Origin: Gaiellasilicea sp963730405
GTDB taxonomy: Bacteria; Actinomycetota; Thermoleophilia; Gaiellales; Gaiellaceae
Assembly (NCBI GenBank): GCA_963730405.1
Contig: CAVSRW010000016.1
Coordinates: 1-64,000 of the forward strand
Direction of reading: 5' to 3'
DNA: 64,000 nucleotides
The notes under the pieces were generated by a model. The model made no database searches and had not been told where the DNA came from. It worked only from the letters and a program-made list of their open reading frames with translations. Every line of letters begins with the position of its first letter. The stretch's first letter is position 1. Positions 26,182 to 38,252 of the stretch are shown here, one piece after another. Made by a program: the position numbers and the translations under genes.

Positions 26182-27918
26182 ATGCACGTCCTGGTGGCGC
26201 TGGTGCTCCTGTCCCTCGGCGCGGTCTTGCTCGCCGGCGCAACGTTGCGTCGTGAGCCTCAGCAGGTCGAGTTCCTCCAGGAGGCGCTCGGCCGGCCGGC
26301 CGCGACTCCCTCGCTGACGCGGCGGCCCGACCAGCAGACGCGCGTCGAGCTACGCCGGGGCGGCTACACGCTCGAGCGCGGCCCTGTTTCCGTCGGGCTC
26401 CGCTCGACCGTTCCGGTCGACACGGATCTCACCACCTTCGCGAACGGCGCGTCGCGCCGGACCCCGTACGGCTGGGAAGCTGTCACCGTCGGCCGGGCGA
26501 AGACGGAGCAGTTCCTCACGGTCGTCGAACGCCAGGGCTCGAGGACCTGGCGCTGGGAGCTGAAAACCCTCGACCTGACCCCGAGGGTTGGCGACGACGG
26601 AGCCGTGGCCTTCATCGGCGGCGGGCGACTCCTGTCGGACGTCGCCTTCATCGAGCCGGTCCGGATCCTGGACGAGAACGGCGACGACGTCACCCCTGAC
26701 GACGCACGCTGGTCGGTCGCCGAGAGCGGAGGTCGCTGGTATCTGGAGCTGCCGCTCGACGACTCGGCGCTTCCCCTCCCCTACGTGATCGACCCCGCCA
26801 TCTCCAGCCGTTCGGTCGGCATCTCGACACCGAGCGTCGCAGCCACGACCGAGGTCGTTCCCGTCCCGGCCGGCGTCGTCGCCGGCGACGTCCTGATCGC
26901 CCAGCTGACGATGCGCAACAACACGACCATTACGGGCGTCACCGGCCAGCCCAGCGGCGGCGGTGCGTTCACGTCGATCGACCGCCGCGTGACCACCGGA
27001 ACCGTGATCGCGCAGGAAGTCTTCTATCGCGTCGCGACGGCGTCGGAACCGACCACGTCGTACACGTTCGCCCTGAGCGCGAGCGTCAAGGCGTCGGCCG
27101 GGATCGCCGCGTACGTCGACGGCGCGAACCAGGCCAACCCGATCAACGTCGCCAACGGGCAGGCGAACAACACGGCGAGCATGACGGCCGCCGCGCCGAC
27201 GGTGACCACAACCGTCGCCGACACGCGTCTGCTCACCCTCGTCGGCTCGGCGACGGGCAACGCGACCACGACGAACTGGACCGGGCTCACGAACGAACGC
27301 TGGGACACATCCTCGACGTCGAACGGCGCAGGCTCCCGCACGTCCACCGGCCTCGGCGACGAGGCCTTCGTCGGTCCCGGTGTCACGCCTGCTCGCTCGG
27401 GCACGAACATCACGTCAGCCGTCAATGTCGGCCAGACGGTGGCGATCGCGCCGCTCGCGCCCGACGGCTCCGGAACGCTGACGACGCCGAGCACGAGCGC
27501 GGCATCGCAGTCGACCGGAAACACGATCACCTTCACGTACACGGTTGCGACCGGCGGCATGCGCGCCGGTTCCGTGACCCTCGTTGCCCCGACGGGCTGG
27601 ACCGCCCCATCGACGACGGGGGCGAATGCCGGCTACACGACCGCGTCGTCCGGCACCGTCGCCGTCGCGGGCCAGACGATCACCGTCTCGAACCTGACGC
27701 TCACGGCAGGCTCGACTTTCACGATCACGTATGGCTCGAAGGCGAGCGGGGGCCCTGGCGCGACCGCAGCCGGCCCGGCCGGCGCTCAGGCCTGGCAGCG
27801 CAGCAGCGCTCCTCGACGACGAGCGGCGCACTCACGAACCTCGCCGCTTCGCCGTCGATCACGATCGATCCGGGGGCGGCGGCTCAGATCGCGCTCACCG
27901 GTTCGACGGCAAACCTGA
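26182..27918 (+). CDS. Giant surface protein, part A (N-terminus)
   Basis: Real coding sequence extends to about 27798; the rest is out of frame. About 205 residues form a beta-rich head ending DDSALPLPYVIDPA, a signature common at the start of large actinobacterial adhesin-like proteins. Ala/Thr-rich beta domains follow, and a final unit around TFTITYGSKASGGPGATA. The hydrophobic N-terminus has a basic residue pair only if GTG 26122 is used. Confidence 0.6.
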   Translation: MHVLVALVLLSLGAVLLAGATLRREPQQVEFLQEALGRPAATPSLTRRPDQQTRVELRRGGYTLERGPVSVGLRSTVPVDTDLTTFANGASRRTPYGWEAVTVGRAKTEQFLTVVERQGSRTWRWELKTLDLTPRVGDDGAVAFIGGGRLLSDVAFIEPVRILDENGDDVTPDDARWSVAESGGRWYLELPLDDSALPLPYVIDPAISSRSVGISTPSVAATTEVVPVPAGVVAGDVLIAQLTMRNNTTITGVTGQPSGGGAFTSIDRRVTTGTVIAQEVFYRVATASEPTTSYTFALSASVKASAGIAAYVDGANQANPINVANGQANNTASMTAAAPTVTTTVADTRLLTLVGSATGNATTTNWTGLTNERWDTSSTSNGAGSRTSTGLGDEAFVGPGVTPARSGTNITSAVNVGQTVAIAPLAPDGSGTLTTPSTSAASQSTGNTITFTYTVATGGMRAGSVTLVAPTGWTAPSTTGANAGYTTASSGTVAVAGQTITVSNLTLTAGSTFTITYGSKASGGPGATAAGPAGAQAWQRSSAPRRRAAHSRTSPLRRRSRSIRGRRLRSRSPVRRQT

Positions 27919-28825
27919 GCTCCGGCACGAGCCGCGTGCTCAGCGGCACGATCCAGGACGCGTACGGCAACACGGTCACGTCCGACAACTCGACCGTGGT
28001 CACGTTCGCAAAGCAGTCCGGCGCGGGCACCGTCACCGGCGTCGGCACGGCGACGGCCTCCTCGGGCGTGGCCACGAAGACGATCACCGGCGACCTCGCC
28101 GGCACGGTCACGATCGAGGCGACCGCGGGCGGGCTCACCACCGGCACCCTCGGCGCCTTCACCGTCGTCCACGGCGCCGCGGCACAGATCGCGCTCATCC
28201 ACTCCGGCTCGACGGCATCCGGCGACAACCACACGCTGACCGCGACGATCCAGGACACTGCCGGCAACACCGTCACCTCCGACAACGCGACAGTGGTCGC
28301 GTTCGCGAAGACGGGCGGCACCGGCACCGTTACCGCGCTCGGCAACGCGACCGCCTCCGCCGGCGTCGCGACGAAGGTCGTCGCCAACGTCGCGACCGGG
28401 CAGGTCGACCTCGAAGCACAAGCGGCCGGGCTCACGACCGGCACGACGAACTACACGATTGCGGCGGGCGCAGCCTCGACACTGACGAGCACGATCACGG
28501 CCTCGCCGGCGTCGATCGTCGCGAACGGATCGAGCACGAGCGCGATCACGGTCCGGCTGAAGGATGCGGCAGGCAACGACCTCTCGAGCTCGGCGGGCGT
28601 CGTCGCGCTGGCACTCAGCGGCACGGGCTTGCTGTCGGCGGTGACCGACAACGGCGACGGCACCTACTCGGCGACGCTCACGGCGCCGACCGCGGTCGGC
28701 GCCGGAACGGTCACGGGCACGCTGAACGCCGCCGCACTCGCCGCATCCGCAAGCGTCACCTACACGCACGGCCTCGGGACCCAGATCGCGCTCGCCGAGA
28801 GCGGCTCCAATGTCGCCGGGCAACG
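27798..28825 (+). CDS. Giant surface protein, part B (invasin-type repeats)
   Basis: This is the frame that takes over after the first shift. It holds Big-1/invasin-like repeats of about 95 residues, recognisable by IQDxxGNTVTSDNSTVVxFAK, then GTVTxxGxATAxxGVATK and AxxxGLTTG. A different Ig-like unit with NGDGTYSATLTAPTA precedes the second shift. The frame remains open to 29438 by chance. Confidence 0.55.
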
Positions 28826-31800
28826 CCACACACGCTCACCGCCACGATCCAGGATGCCCACGGGAACACGGTCACGAGCGACAACTCGACGGTCGTCGTC
28901 TTCGCGAAGACCGGCGGCGCCGGGACGGTCATCGGCCTCGGCAACTCCACCGCCTCCGCCGGCGTGGCGACGAAAGCCGTCACCAACCGGCTCGCCGGCC
29001 AGATCGACCTCGATGCGCAGGCCGCGGGACTCACGACCGGCACGGCGACCTACACGGTCGTCGTCGGGCCGGTCAGCGCGGCCGCATCCGACTCGACGGT
29101 CGTCGCCGCGCCGACGACCGTCTACGCGGGCGGATCCGACTCGGCCACGATCACGGTCACGCTCCGCGACGCGGGCGGGAACGGGATCGCGGGCAAGGCA
29201 GTGGCCCTCGACCAGGGCTCCGGCGGCTCGGCGATCTCGGGCGGCGGCAGCACGAACGCGTCCGGCGTGGTCACTTTCTCCGTCGGCAACGCCAGCGTCG
29301 AGACCGTCACCTACACCGCGACCGACACGACCGACTCGATCACGCTCGCCGACGACGCCTCCGTCGCCTTCATCCTCGCCGACGCGACGCCGCCCACGAG
29401 CACGGTCACTCTCGGTTCCGCCACCCGCGCCTGGCTGACCGGCACGACGCTCTACTACAACGGCGCCGCCGGCGGCTCGTTCACGCTCTCGAGCGCGGTC
29501 GCCGACGCCGGCGCCGGCCCCGCGTCGGCCGACTACCCCGCCGTGGCGCGATCCGGCTGGACGCACGGTGCGGAGACCGTCTCCACACCTGCCGGCGGCC
29601 CGTACGTCTCCGGCGCCTTCGGCTTCGCCGCCGGTGCGAGCGGCGACTTCACCTACGACGTCACGGCGAGCGACGCCTGGGCGCCGCCGAACACGAGCCA
29701 GACGACGCTGAACGTGACCGACGACTCGACCGCCCCGGCCGCGAGCATCCTCTGCAACGGCCTCGCATGCGCCGCCGGCTGGTACACGGCCGCGCCGGTC
29801 TCGGTCACGCTCGCCGCCCCGGACGCGGGGGCCGGCCTCGACCAGATCCGCTACACGACCGACGGCACCGACCCGACGATCCTCAGTGGCAACGTCTATG
29901 CCGGCCCGTTCACCGTCACGACGGAGGGAGTCACGACGGTCAAGTACCGCGCCTTCGACCGGATCGGCAACGACACGGGCGTGCAGACGCAGACGGCCCG
30001 GATCGACACGGTCGCCCCGGACACGACAGTCGACTCTGCGCCCGCCGCGGCGACGCAGGACACGACGCCGACGTTCGCGTTCAGCTCGCCCGAGGCGGCC
30101 TCGACGTTCGCGGTGCGCGTGAACGGCGGTTCATGGACGACCGAGACCAGCCCGCTGACGCTCGGCCCGCTCGTCGAGAGCACGTACACGCTCGAGATAC
30201 GCGCGACCGACGTGGCCGGCAACGTCGACGCCTCCCCCGCCTCGTTCACGTTCACCGTCGACACGACACCGGCGGACACGACGATCACCGCAGCCCCGGC
30301 GGCGGCGTCGGCCTCCGCCGACGCCGGCTTCTCGTTCACCGCGTCCGACGCAGGCCCCGGCTTCGAGTGCCGCCTCGACGGCGGCCCGTTCGCGGACTGC
30401 TCGAGCCCGCAGTCCTACACCGGCCTCTCCGAGTCGGCCCACACGTTCGAGGTGCGAGCCGAGGACGCCGCCGGCAACCTCGACGCGGCTCCGGCCACTC
30501 ACACCTGGACGGTCGATCTGACCGCTCCCGACACGTCGTTCCTCTCCACTCCCGCGAACCCGAGCCCGAACCCGACGCCCGGCTTCGGCCTCGGCTCGGA
30601 CGAGGCGTCGGCCACGTTCGAATGCGACCTCGACGGCGGCGGCTGGGCTCCGTGCTCGACGCCGTTCACGACGCCCGCGCTGGGCGACGGCTCGCACACG
30701 CTCGAGGCGCGCGCGACCGACGCGGCCGGAAACACCGATGCGACCGAGGTCGCGTTCACGTGGCTCGTCGACGCGACCGCTCCGACCGGCTCGATCACGT
30801 CGCCCGCGAACGGCGCCGACGTCGGCGGCACGATCGTTCTCGCGAGCAACTCGGCGGACGCCGGCTCGGGTGTCGCGACGTTCGCCTTCCAGCGCTCGCA
30901 GGCCGGCGTCGGAAGCTGGACGCCGCAGGCTGCGAGCTGGGACACGACGCTCCAGGCCGACGGCGACTACGACCTCCGCGTCGTGACGACCGACAATGCG
31001 GGCAACGCCTTCACATCCCCGGTCGTGACGGTCACGGTCGACAACACGGCGCCGGCGCTCTCCATCGTCGCGCCCAACCTGGTCAACCTCGCGACTGCCG
31101 ACCCGGCGACCGTGAGCGCGGTCGCCACCGACGACGGCAGCGGGATCGCGAACGTCCGCTTCGACCAGTGCGCCGAGGACTCGGCCGCCTGCCTCTCCGA
31201 CTCGTGGGTGCTGCTGGGGATCGACACCGGCGCGCCGTACGAGGCATCGTGGCCGATCCCGTCCGACGGCCCGCGGCTGCTCCGCGTCCGCGCCACGGAC
31301 AACGCAGGCAAGCAGAGGACGGAGCTCGTCCTCGTCACGATCGACCGGATCCGGCCGAGCGGATCGCCGACCGCTCCGGCGTCGGGAGCAAACCTCCGTG
31401 GCGCGACCGTCGCGCTCGAGGCGACGGCGTCCGACACCGCGCCGGGCACCGTCAACACGGTCACGTTCCAGCGCTCCCCTGCCGGCGCGGGCACGTGGAC
31501 GGACGTCGCGGTCGATGCCTCCGCCCCGTACGCCGTCACGCTCGACTCGACCGCACTCGCGGACGGCCTCTACGACCTCCGCGTCTTCACCACCGACGCA
31601 GCCGGCAACGCGGAGTCGACGCCGGCGACGATCCAGGTGCGCGTCGACAACACACTCCCGACCGGCTCGGTGACGGCGCCGGCCGGCGGCGCGAACGTCC
31701 GCGGCACGATCGCCCTCACCAGCGACTCCGCCGACACCGGCTCCGGCGTCGCGACCGTCCAGTACCAGCGCTCCCCCGCCGGCGCCGGCACCTGGACGAA

Positions 31801-34271
31801 CCAGGCCAACAGCTTCGACACCACCACCGTCGCCGACGGCCTCCACGACCTCCGCGTCACCACCACCGACAACGCCGGCAACACGTTCACCTCCGCCGCG
31901 ACCACCATTCGCGTCGACAACACACTCCCGACCGGCTCGGTGACGGCGCCGGCCGGCGGCGCGAACGTCCGCGGCACGATCGCCCTCACCAGCGACTCCG
32001 CCGACACCGGCTCCGGCGTCGCGACTGTCCAGTACCAGCGCTCCCCCGCCGGCGCCGGCACCTGGACGAACCAGGCCAACAGCTTCGACACCACCACCGT
32101 CGCCGACGGCCTCCACGACCTCCGCGTCACCACCACCGACAACGCCGGCAACACGTTCACCTCCGCCGCGACCACCGTCCGCGTCGACAACACCAACCCG
32201 ACCGGTTCGGTCACCGCACCGCTGAGCGGCGCGGAGATCGGGGTCGCCCCCGTCTCGCTGACGAGCAACTCGGCGGATGCGGGCGGATCGGGCGTTGCTT
32301 CGGTCGCCTTCGAGCGCAGCCCGGCAGGCGCCGGCACCTGGACCGCGACGCCGCCGAGTTGGAACACGGCGAGCGGCCCGGATGCCGTCCCCGACGGAAG
32401 CTACGACCTGCGCGTGAAGACGACGGACAACGCCGGCAACGTCTTCACGTCCGCCACGATCACGGTGCTCGTCGACCACACCGCGCCGGCGACGTCGGCC
32501 TCGCTCGCACCGGGGACGCCGAGCAACGCGCCGGTCACCGTCAGCTTCTCCGCCGCCGACGGCGCCGGCTCCGGCGTCAGTGTGATCTCGTACCGCGTGG
32601 ACGGCGGCAGCCTCCAGTCGGGCGCCGCAGTCGTAGTCTCCGCCCCGGGCGACCACTCGAACGACGGCGCCCACGTGGTCGAGTTCTTCTCGACGGACGA
32701 CGTCGGCAACGTCGAGGCGGTCAAGAACGTGACCGTCGTGATCGACACGACGGCGCCGAGCGGCTCGGGCGGCGACCCCGGCGACTACCTGCGTGGGATT
32801 GCGACGCTGACCTACGCGACCGCCGCGGCCGACGTCAGCTCCGTCCAGTTCCAGTTCTCGCCGGCCGGCGCCGGTGCCTGGTCGAACGTCGGCGCGGCCG
32901 ACATCGCGCCGCCGTACGAGGCCTCGTGGAACACGACGCTCGCCGCCGACGGCCCCTACGACCTGCGCGCGGTCGTCACGGACGCGACCGGCAACGTCGC
33001 CAACACCCTCCTCCCGGGACTCCCGAAGACGGTCGACAACACGGGGCCGACCGGTTCGGTGACTGCGCCAGCGGCCGGCGCCTTCGTCTCCGGCTCGATC
33101 GCGGTCGACGCGAACGCGGGCGACGGCGCCGTCCCGCCCGCCTCCGGTGTCTCGGCGGTCCGCTTCGAGGTCAAGCCCGTCGGCGCCGGCGCGTACAGCG
33201 TTTTCGGGACGCAGACCGCTCCCGTCGTCGGCTCGACGTACCGGCAGACGCTGGCGACGATCGGCCTCGCCGACGGCCCGGCGGACCTGCGGGTTGTCGT
33301 GACGGACGTCGCCGGGAACGAGACCACCTCGGCGACGACGACCATCGCGGTCGACAACGACGCGCCCGTCGTCGCGCTCGACGATCCGGGCGCGACCGTC
33401 GGCGCGAGCGTCAACCTGACGGCGAGCTCGTCGGCGGACACAGCCGACGTCACCTTCCGCTACCGCCCCGTCGGCACGCTCGGCGCAGGCACGGTGATCG
33501 GGTCCGACGCGACGGCGCCGTTCGGCGTCGTGTGGGCGACGGCTCCCGCCGCCGAGCAGCAGTGGGAGCTGATCGCCGTTGCCACGGACGGGGGCGGGAA
33601 CGTAACCACCAGCGCGCCCCGCATCGTCCTCGTCGACCGCACTCAGCCGACCGGCAGCGTCACCGACCCGGCCGTGGCCGCGACGGTCGGAGGCCCCGCC
33701 GTCGCGCTCGCCGCGACCGGCGCCGACGTCGGCGGCTCGGGCGTGACGCTGGTCGAGTGGCAGGTGAAGGAGTTCGGCGGCGCCGTCTTCAGCACCGTCG
33801 CGAGCGACACGACTGCTCCCTACGCCGGCAGCTGGGACTCGACCGCGGCGCCCGACGGCGCGACCGAGATCCGCGCGCTGGTCACCGACGCGGCAGGCAA
33901 CGTTCGCACGACCACCGTCGTTTCCTTCATCGTCGACTCGACCGGGCCGAGCGTCACGCTCACCGACCCCGGTGCCGTCCTCGCCGGCACCGCCGCGCTG
34001 TTCGCGACCACCGGCGGCGGCGCCGTCCGCGTCGAGTTCTCCGTCAGCCCGGCCGACGCCGGAACCTGGACGCAGATCGCGGACGTCGGCTCGGCACCGT
34101 TCGGAACGCCGTTCGACACCACCGCGCTCGCCGACGGTCTCTACGACCTGCGCGCGGTCGGCTTCGACGGGCTCGGCAACGCGTCCGCCGCCTCCGTGCA
34201 CGAGGACGTGCGCCTCGACAACACCGCACCGGTGCTCGTCTCCTCCGCCCCTGCCGATGGCTCCGTCTCCG
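28826..34271 (+). CDS. Giant surface protein, part C (main Ig-like repeat array)
   Basis: About 1,815 residues. A third invasin-like repeat is followed by a chitobiase-C-like unit (IRYTTDGTDPTILSGN) and three units with cysteine pairs of the FECRLDGGPF type. About ten Ig-like repeats of roughly 90 residues follow. Their consensus is PTGSVTAP then ADxGSGVA, SPAGAGTW, DGLYDLRV, TDNAGN and VDNT. Two adjacent repeats are nearly identical DNA. Such arrays usually form stalks on the cell surface. Confidence 0.6.
31641..32180 (+). repeat. Two tandem 270-bp repeats, three differences
   Basis: Bases 31641-31910 and 31911-32180 encode the same 90-residue Ig-like unit. I find only three mismatches: 31756/32026, 31907/32177 and 31909/32179. 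Neighbouring repeats of the same array are far more diverged, so this is a recent duplication or recent homogenisation. Confidence 0.95.
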
Positions 34272-35696
34272 ACGTCTGCGAACCAGATCGTGCTCACCGC
34301 CTCGGAGCCGGTGACGGCTCCCGGCGCGCTGCTCGACGGCGTCGCCACCTCCGCCCCGGCCGTCTCGGGCAACCAGCTCACCTTCAGCACGGGCGCGCTC
34401 TCCGACGGACTCCACGTCCTCGCCGGGGAGCTCGAGGACGCGAGCGGCACCCGCGTGCACTTCCGCGTCGCCGTCACGATCGAGAGCACGCCGTCGGCCG
34501 ACCCGCCGCCGGTCGAGCGCAGCATCACCTCGTCGGGAGACTGGACACTGACCATCCCCGGCGGCCTGGTCACCGTCCGGATGCCTGCGAGCGCCTGGCC
34601 CACGCCGCCGACGCCGCAGGACTACATCCTCGTGCTGCGCGTCGACGCTGCCCCTGCCGGCGGCGGGATCGCGCCCGGCACGCAGATCGTCGACGTGACC
34701 GCGCGCTGGGCACTCGCCGGCACCTACGTGACCGAGTTCGACGCTCCGATCGAGATCGTCTTCTCGAACCCGTCCGGCAGCCCCGCGGTCCCGGCCCACT
34801 CGCCGGACGCCTCGAACTGGCTGTCGATCCCGCCGTTCGGCGGATCGCTCCCGGCGTCCCAGCGCGACGGCTTCACGCTCTCGGGGAGCGACGTGCATGT
34901 CTGGACCCGCCATTTGACCTACTTCGCGCTGCTGCTGGACGACGAGGCGCCCACTGCGCCGCGTGACCTCGCCGGCGTGCTCGCCGACGACGGGCTGACG
35001 CTGCGCTGGATCCCGGGCACGGACTCGAGCGGCCAGATCGGCAACATCGTCCTCTACGTCAACGACGAGCCGTACCGTGAGTTCGGCCCGACCGAGTACG
35101 AGGCGAAGCTCGGGGCGTTCTCCGCCGGCGACACGCGCAGCTTCACGCTCGTGCAGAAGGACGCCGCCGGCAACGTCAGCCCCCGGACGGCTTCGCTCAG
35201 GGCTGTCCCGGTGCTCGCCGGCAAGACGCTCGCCGAGGCGACCGCCGCGCTCGGCGCCGCGGGCTTCACGATCGGCCACGTCACGGACGCCGTGGCCGCG
35301 GCACCCGCGGGAGTCGTCGTCGAGCCCGCCACCACCCGGTTCGCGCTCGCGGCCGGCCCGGTCGACCTCGTCGTCTCGCTCGGCCCGGCGGCACCGCAGA
35401 CCCGGCTCGCGTTCTCGGTCGTCAGCGCGAAGCGGATCGCGCTGAAGAAGACGACGACGATCGCCGTTCGGATCATGGTCTCCAAGCCGGCCCAGGTGAC
35501 GGCGACGCTTCGCGACGCGAAGAATCGCCGCCTGCACACCTGGCGGCTTCGGGTGAAGGCGGGGGCGAACGTGGTCCGGCTGCGGCTGCCGGCGACCGTC
35601 CGGCGCCCGGGCGCGTACAAGCTGACGTGGGTCGCGCGCTCCGGCGCGGAGTCGGTCAGCCGCACGGTCAGGCTGGCGCTCGTCGCCGGTCGCTAG
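34272..35696 (+). CDS. Giant surface protein, part D (C-terminus with PASTA-like domain)
   Basis: About 475 residues. A domain starting NQIVLTASEPVTAPGALLDG is followed by a ZU5/autotransporter-like beta region (WTLTIPGGLVTVRMP). Then come a fibronectin-like unit (APTAPRDLAGVLADDGLTLRW) and a PASTA-like unit with VPVLAGKTLAEATAALGAAG and GFTIGHV. The last segment is a basic beta domain ending RLALVAGR. The tag shares CTAG with the convergent permease gene. No membrane anchor or sorting motif is seen. Confidence 0.6.
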   Translation, partial: TSANQIVLTASEPVTAPGALLDGVATSAPAVSGNQLTFSTGALSDGLHVLAGELEDASGTRVHFRVAVTIESTPSADPPPVERSITSSGDWTLTIPGGLVTVRMPASAWPTPPTPQDYILVLRVDAAPAGGGIAPGTQIVDVTARWALAGTYVTEFDAPIEIVFSNPSGSPAVPAHSPDASNWLSIPPFGGSLPASQRDGFTLSGSDVHVWTRHLTYFALLLDDEAPTAPRDLAGVLADDGLTLRWIPGTDSSGQIGNIVLYVNDEPYREFGPTEYEAKLGAFSAGDTRSFTLVQKDAAGNVSPRTASLRAVPVLAGKTLAEATAALGAAGFTIGHVTDAVAAAPAGVVVEPATTRFALAAGPVDLVVSLGPAAPQTRLAFSVVSAKRIALKKTTTIAVRIMVSKPAQVTATLRDAKNRRLHTWRLRVKAGANVVRLRLPATVRRPGAYKLTWVARSGAESVSRTVRLALVAGR

Positions 35697-36439
35697 ACCG
35701 CGGCCTGAACCGCGAACGCGACGCCGACGAGCACGAGCACGGCGCCGAGTGCCAGCCGCAGCGCGTTCTCGTCGAACCGTCCGGTCGCCCGCGCGCCGAG
35801 CCAGCCCCCGGGGATCGCGCCGGCGAGCCCGGCGAGCAGAATCGGCCAGTCGACGCCGGTCCCGCCCGCGAACGTGACGAAGCCGGCGACCCCGAGGAGG
35901 AAGCCGACGACGAGGTTCGTTCCGGCTGCCCGCTTGACGTCCATGCCGACGGCGCGGACGAGCGTGGGCATGCGCAGCGTGCCGAGGATGACCCCGACAG
36001 CGCCGCCGAGGGCACCGATGCCAAGCCCGCCGGCGACCGCAGGCCAGAGCCGCAACCGTTCGCGTTTCCTCGCCTGCACCGGCCTGAGGGCGAGATCGAC
36101 CCCGCTCCAGAGGAGCACCGCGGCGATCGCGGCCTCCAACAGGCGTTCCGAGACGTCGCCGGCGGCAAGCGCGCCGACGACCGCACCGACGACGGACGGC
36201 GGCGCCATCCAGGCGACGATGCGCCAGTCGACGCGCTGCTCACGTGCGTGGCGGATCGCCCCCGCTCCCGCCGACGCGGCCGAGATCGCGATGTTCGTCC
36301 CGGCGGCGGCGAGCGGGCTGCCGGTCAGCGCCACGATCAGCGGCAGCCGCAGCGTCCCGAGCACCAACCCCAACATCGAGCCGACGTACCCGGCGACGAA
36401 CGAGCCTGCGAACGCTAGCGCGAGCTCCCAGGCTTCCAC
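35693..36439 (-). CDS. TSUP (TauE/SafE) family permease
   Basis: A 248-residue membrane protein with two related halves, each opening with a glycine-rich helix (GSMLGLVLGTLRLPLIV and GGAVGVILGTLRMPTLV), typical of TSUP sulfite/sulfonate exporters. GTG 36439 is chosen because AGGAG lies 5 bases upstream. It overlaps the adenosyltransferase gene by 25 bases. The substrate is unknown. Confidence 0.8.
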   Translation of the reverse strand: MEAWELALAFAGSFVAGYVGSMLGLVLGTLRLPLIVALTGSPLAAAGTNIAISAASAGAGAIRHAREQRVDWRIVAWMAPPSVVGAVVGALAAGDVSERLLEAAIAAVLLWSGVDLALRPVQARKRERLRLWPAVAGGLGIGALGGAVGVILGTLRMPTLVRAVGMDVKRAAGTNLVVGFLLGVAGFVTFAGGTGVDWPILLAGLAGAIPGGWLGARATGRFDENALRLALGAVLVLVGVAFAVQAAV

Positions 36440-36970
36440 AGCGGCTCCTCGCCGCCCGTGTTCGCCGCGCGGGCGAGGATGAAGAGCAGGTCGGAGAGCC
36501 GGTTCAGGTAGCGGAGCACGAGCGGGTTGAGCTCGACCTCCTCCGACCCGAGCAGGACGTCGCGCTCGGCGCGCCGGCAGATCGTCCGGGCGACGTGCAG
36601 CCGCGCCGACGCCTCGGTCCCGCCCGGGAGGACGAAGCTGCGCAGCTCCGGCAGCTCTGCGTTGAACGCGTCGCAGTCCGCCTCCAGCCGGTCGATCATC
36701 CCCTGCTCGACGCGCAGCCTGTCGGTGACGCCCCACGGCACCGAGAGGTCGGCGCCGACGTCGAAGAGCTCGTTCTGGATCCGGACCAGCGGCTCGCGCA
36801 TCTCGTCGGGCAGCTCCCCGGCGAGCACGAGGCCGATCGCGGAGTTGAGCTCGTCGACCGTGCCGAACGCGCCGATCCGGCAGTCGAGCTTGGAGACGCG
36901 CGAGCCGTCGCCGAGCGATGTCTCTCCCGCGTCGCCGCCGCGCGTGTAGATCCGCGTCAGGCGGACGGGC

Positions 36971-36993
<23 letters not shown>
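36415..36993 (-). CDS. PduO-type cob(I)alamin adenosyltransferase
   Basis: A 192-residue trimeric-type ATP:cob(I)alamin adenosyltransferase. The ATP-binding start IYTRGGDAGETSLGDGSRVS and the signature ARTICRRAERDV with NPLVLRYLNRLSDLLF are present. It makes adenosylcobalamin, the cofactor of the mutase at 24223-25890. It overlaps the acyl-CoA dehydrogenase gene by 23 bases. Confidence 0.93.
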
Positions 36994-38134
<1,141 letters not shown>

Positions 38135-38174
38135 CGGTGGCCGAGTCTACCGCCGCGGCGGCCCGAGAGACTTC

Positions 38175-38245
38175 GTGTTCCTGTCACACAAGCCCCGCCA
38201 ACCCGCACGGCTGCTGGGCTGGAGCACCTTGTGTGACAGGAACAC
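38175..38245. repeat. Family C inverted repeat, copy C1
   Basis: Two perfect 18-bp arms (38175-38192 and 38228-38245) enclose a 35-base spacer between the HD-GYP and acyl-CoA dehydrogenase genes. The right arm plus two bases matches 17 of 20 bases of a palindrome inside trpE at 44800-44819. It could work as an mRNA 3' end for HD-GYP-side transcription or as a REP-like element. Confidence 0.8.
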
Positions 38246-38252
38246 AAGCCTC

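Larger units (their letters stand above)
26182..35696 (+). pseudogene. Giant Ig-repeat surface protein, broken by three frameshifts
   Basis: One continuous protein of about 3,170 residues is readable only by changing frame at about 27796-27800 (one base missing), 28815-28830 (one base missing) and 34271 (one extra base). Across each junction the expected repeat sequence resumes without loss. An N-terminal hydrophobic segment (VLVALVLLSLGAVLLAGA) suggests export; there is no LPXTG. ATG 26182 or GTG 26122 may be the start. The 290 bases before it contain an AT-richer patch near 25962-25985 but no motif I can name. The four parts are listed separately. Confidence 0.8.

Noticed and set aside
31641..32180. 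CRISPR-like array
   Set aside because: 270-base direct repeats with no spacers, in frame within a protein.
30131..34603. 1,490-codon open frame antisense to the giant surface gene, and an 1,834-codon frame on the plus strand at 28810-34314
   Set aside because: Arg/Ala/Gly-rich low-complexity products that mirror GC-rich codon bias; the sense frame has clear domain repeats.
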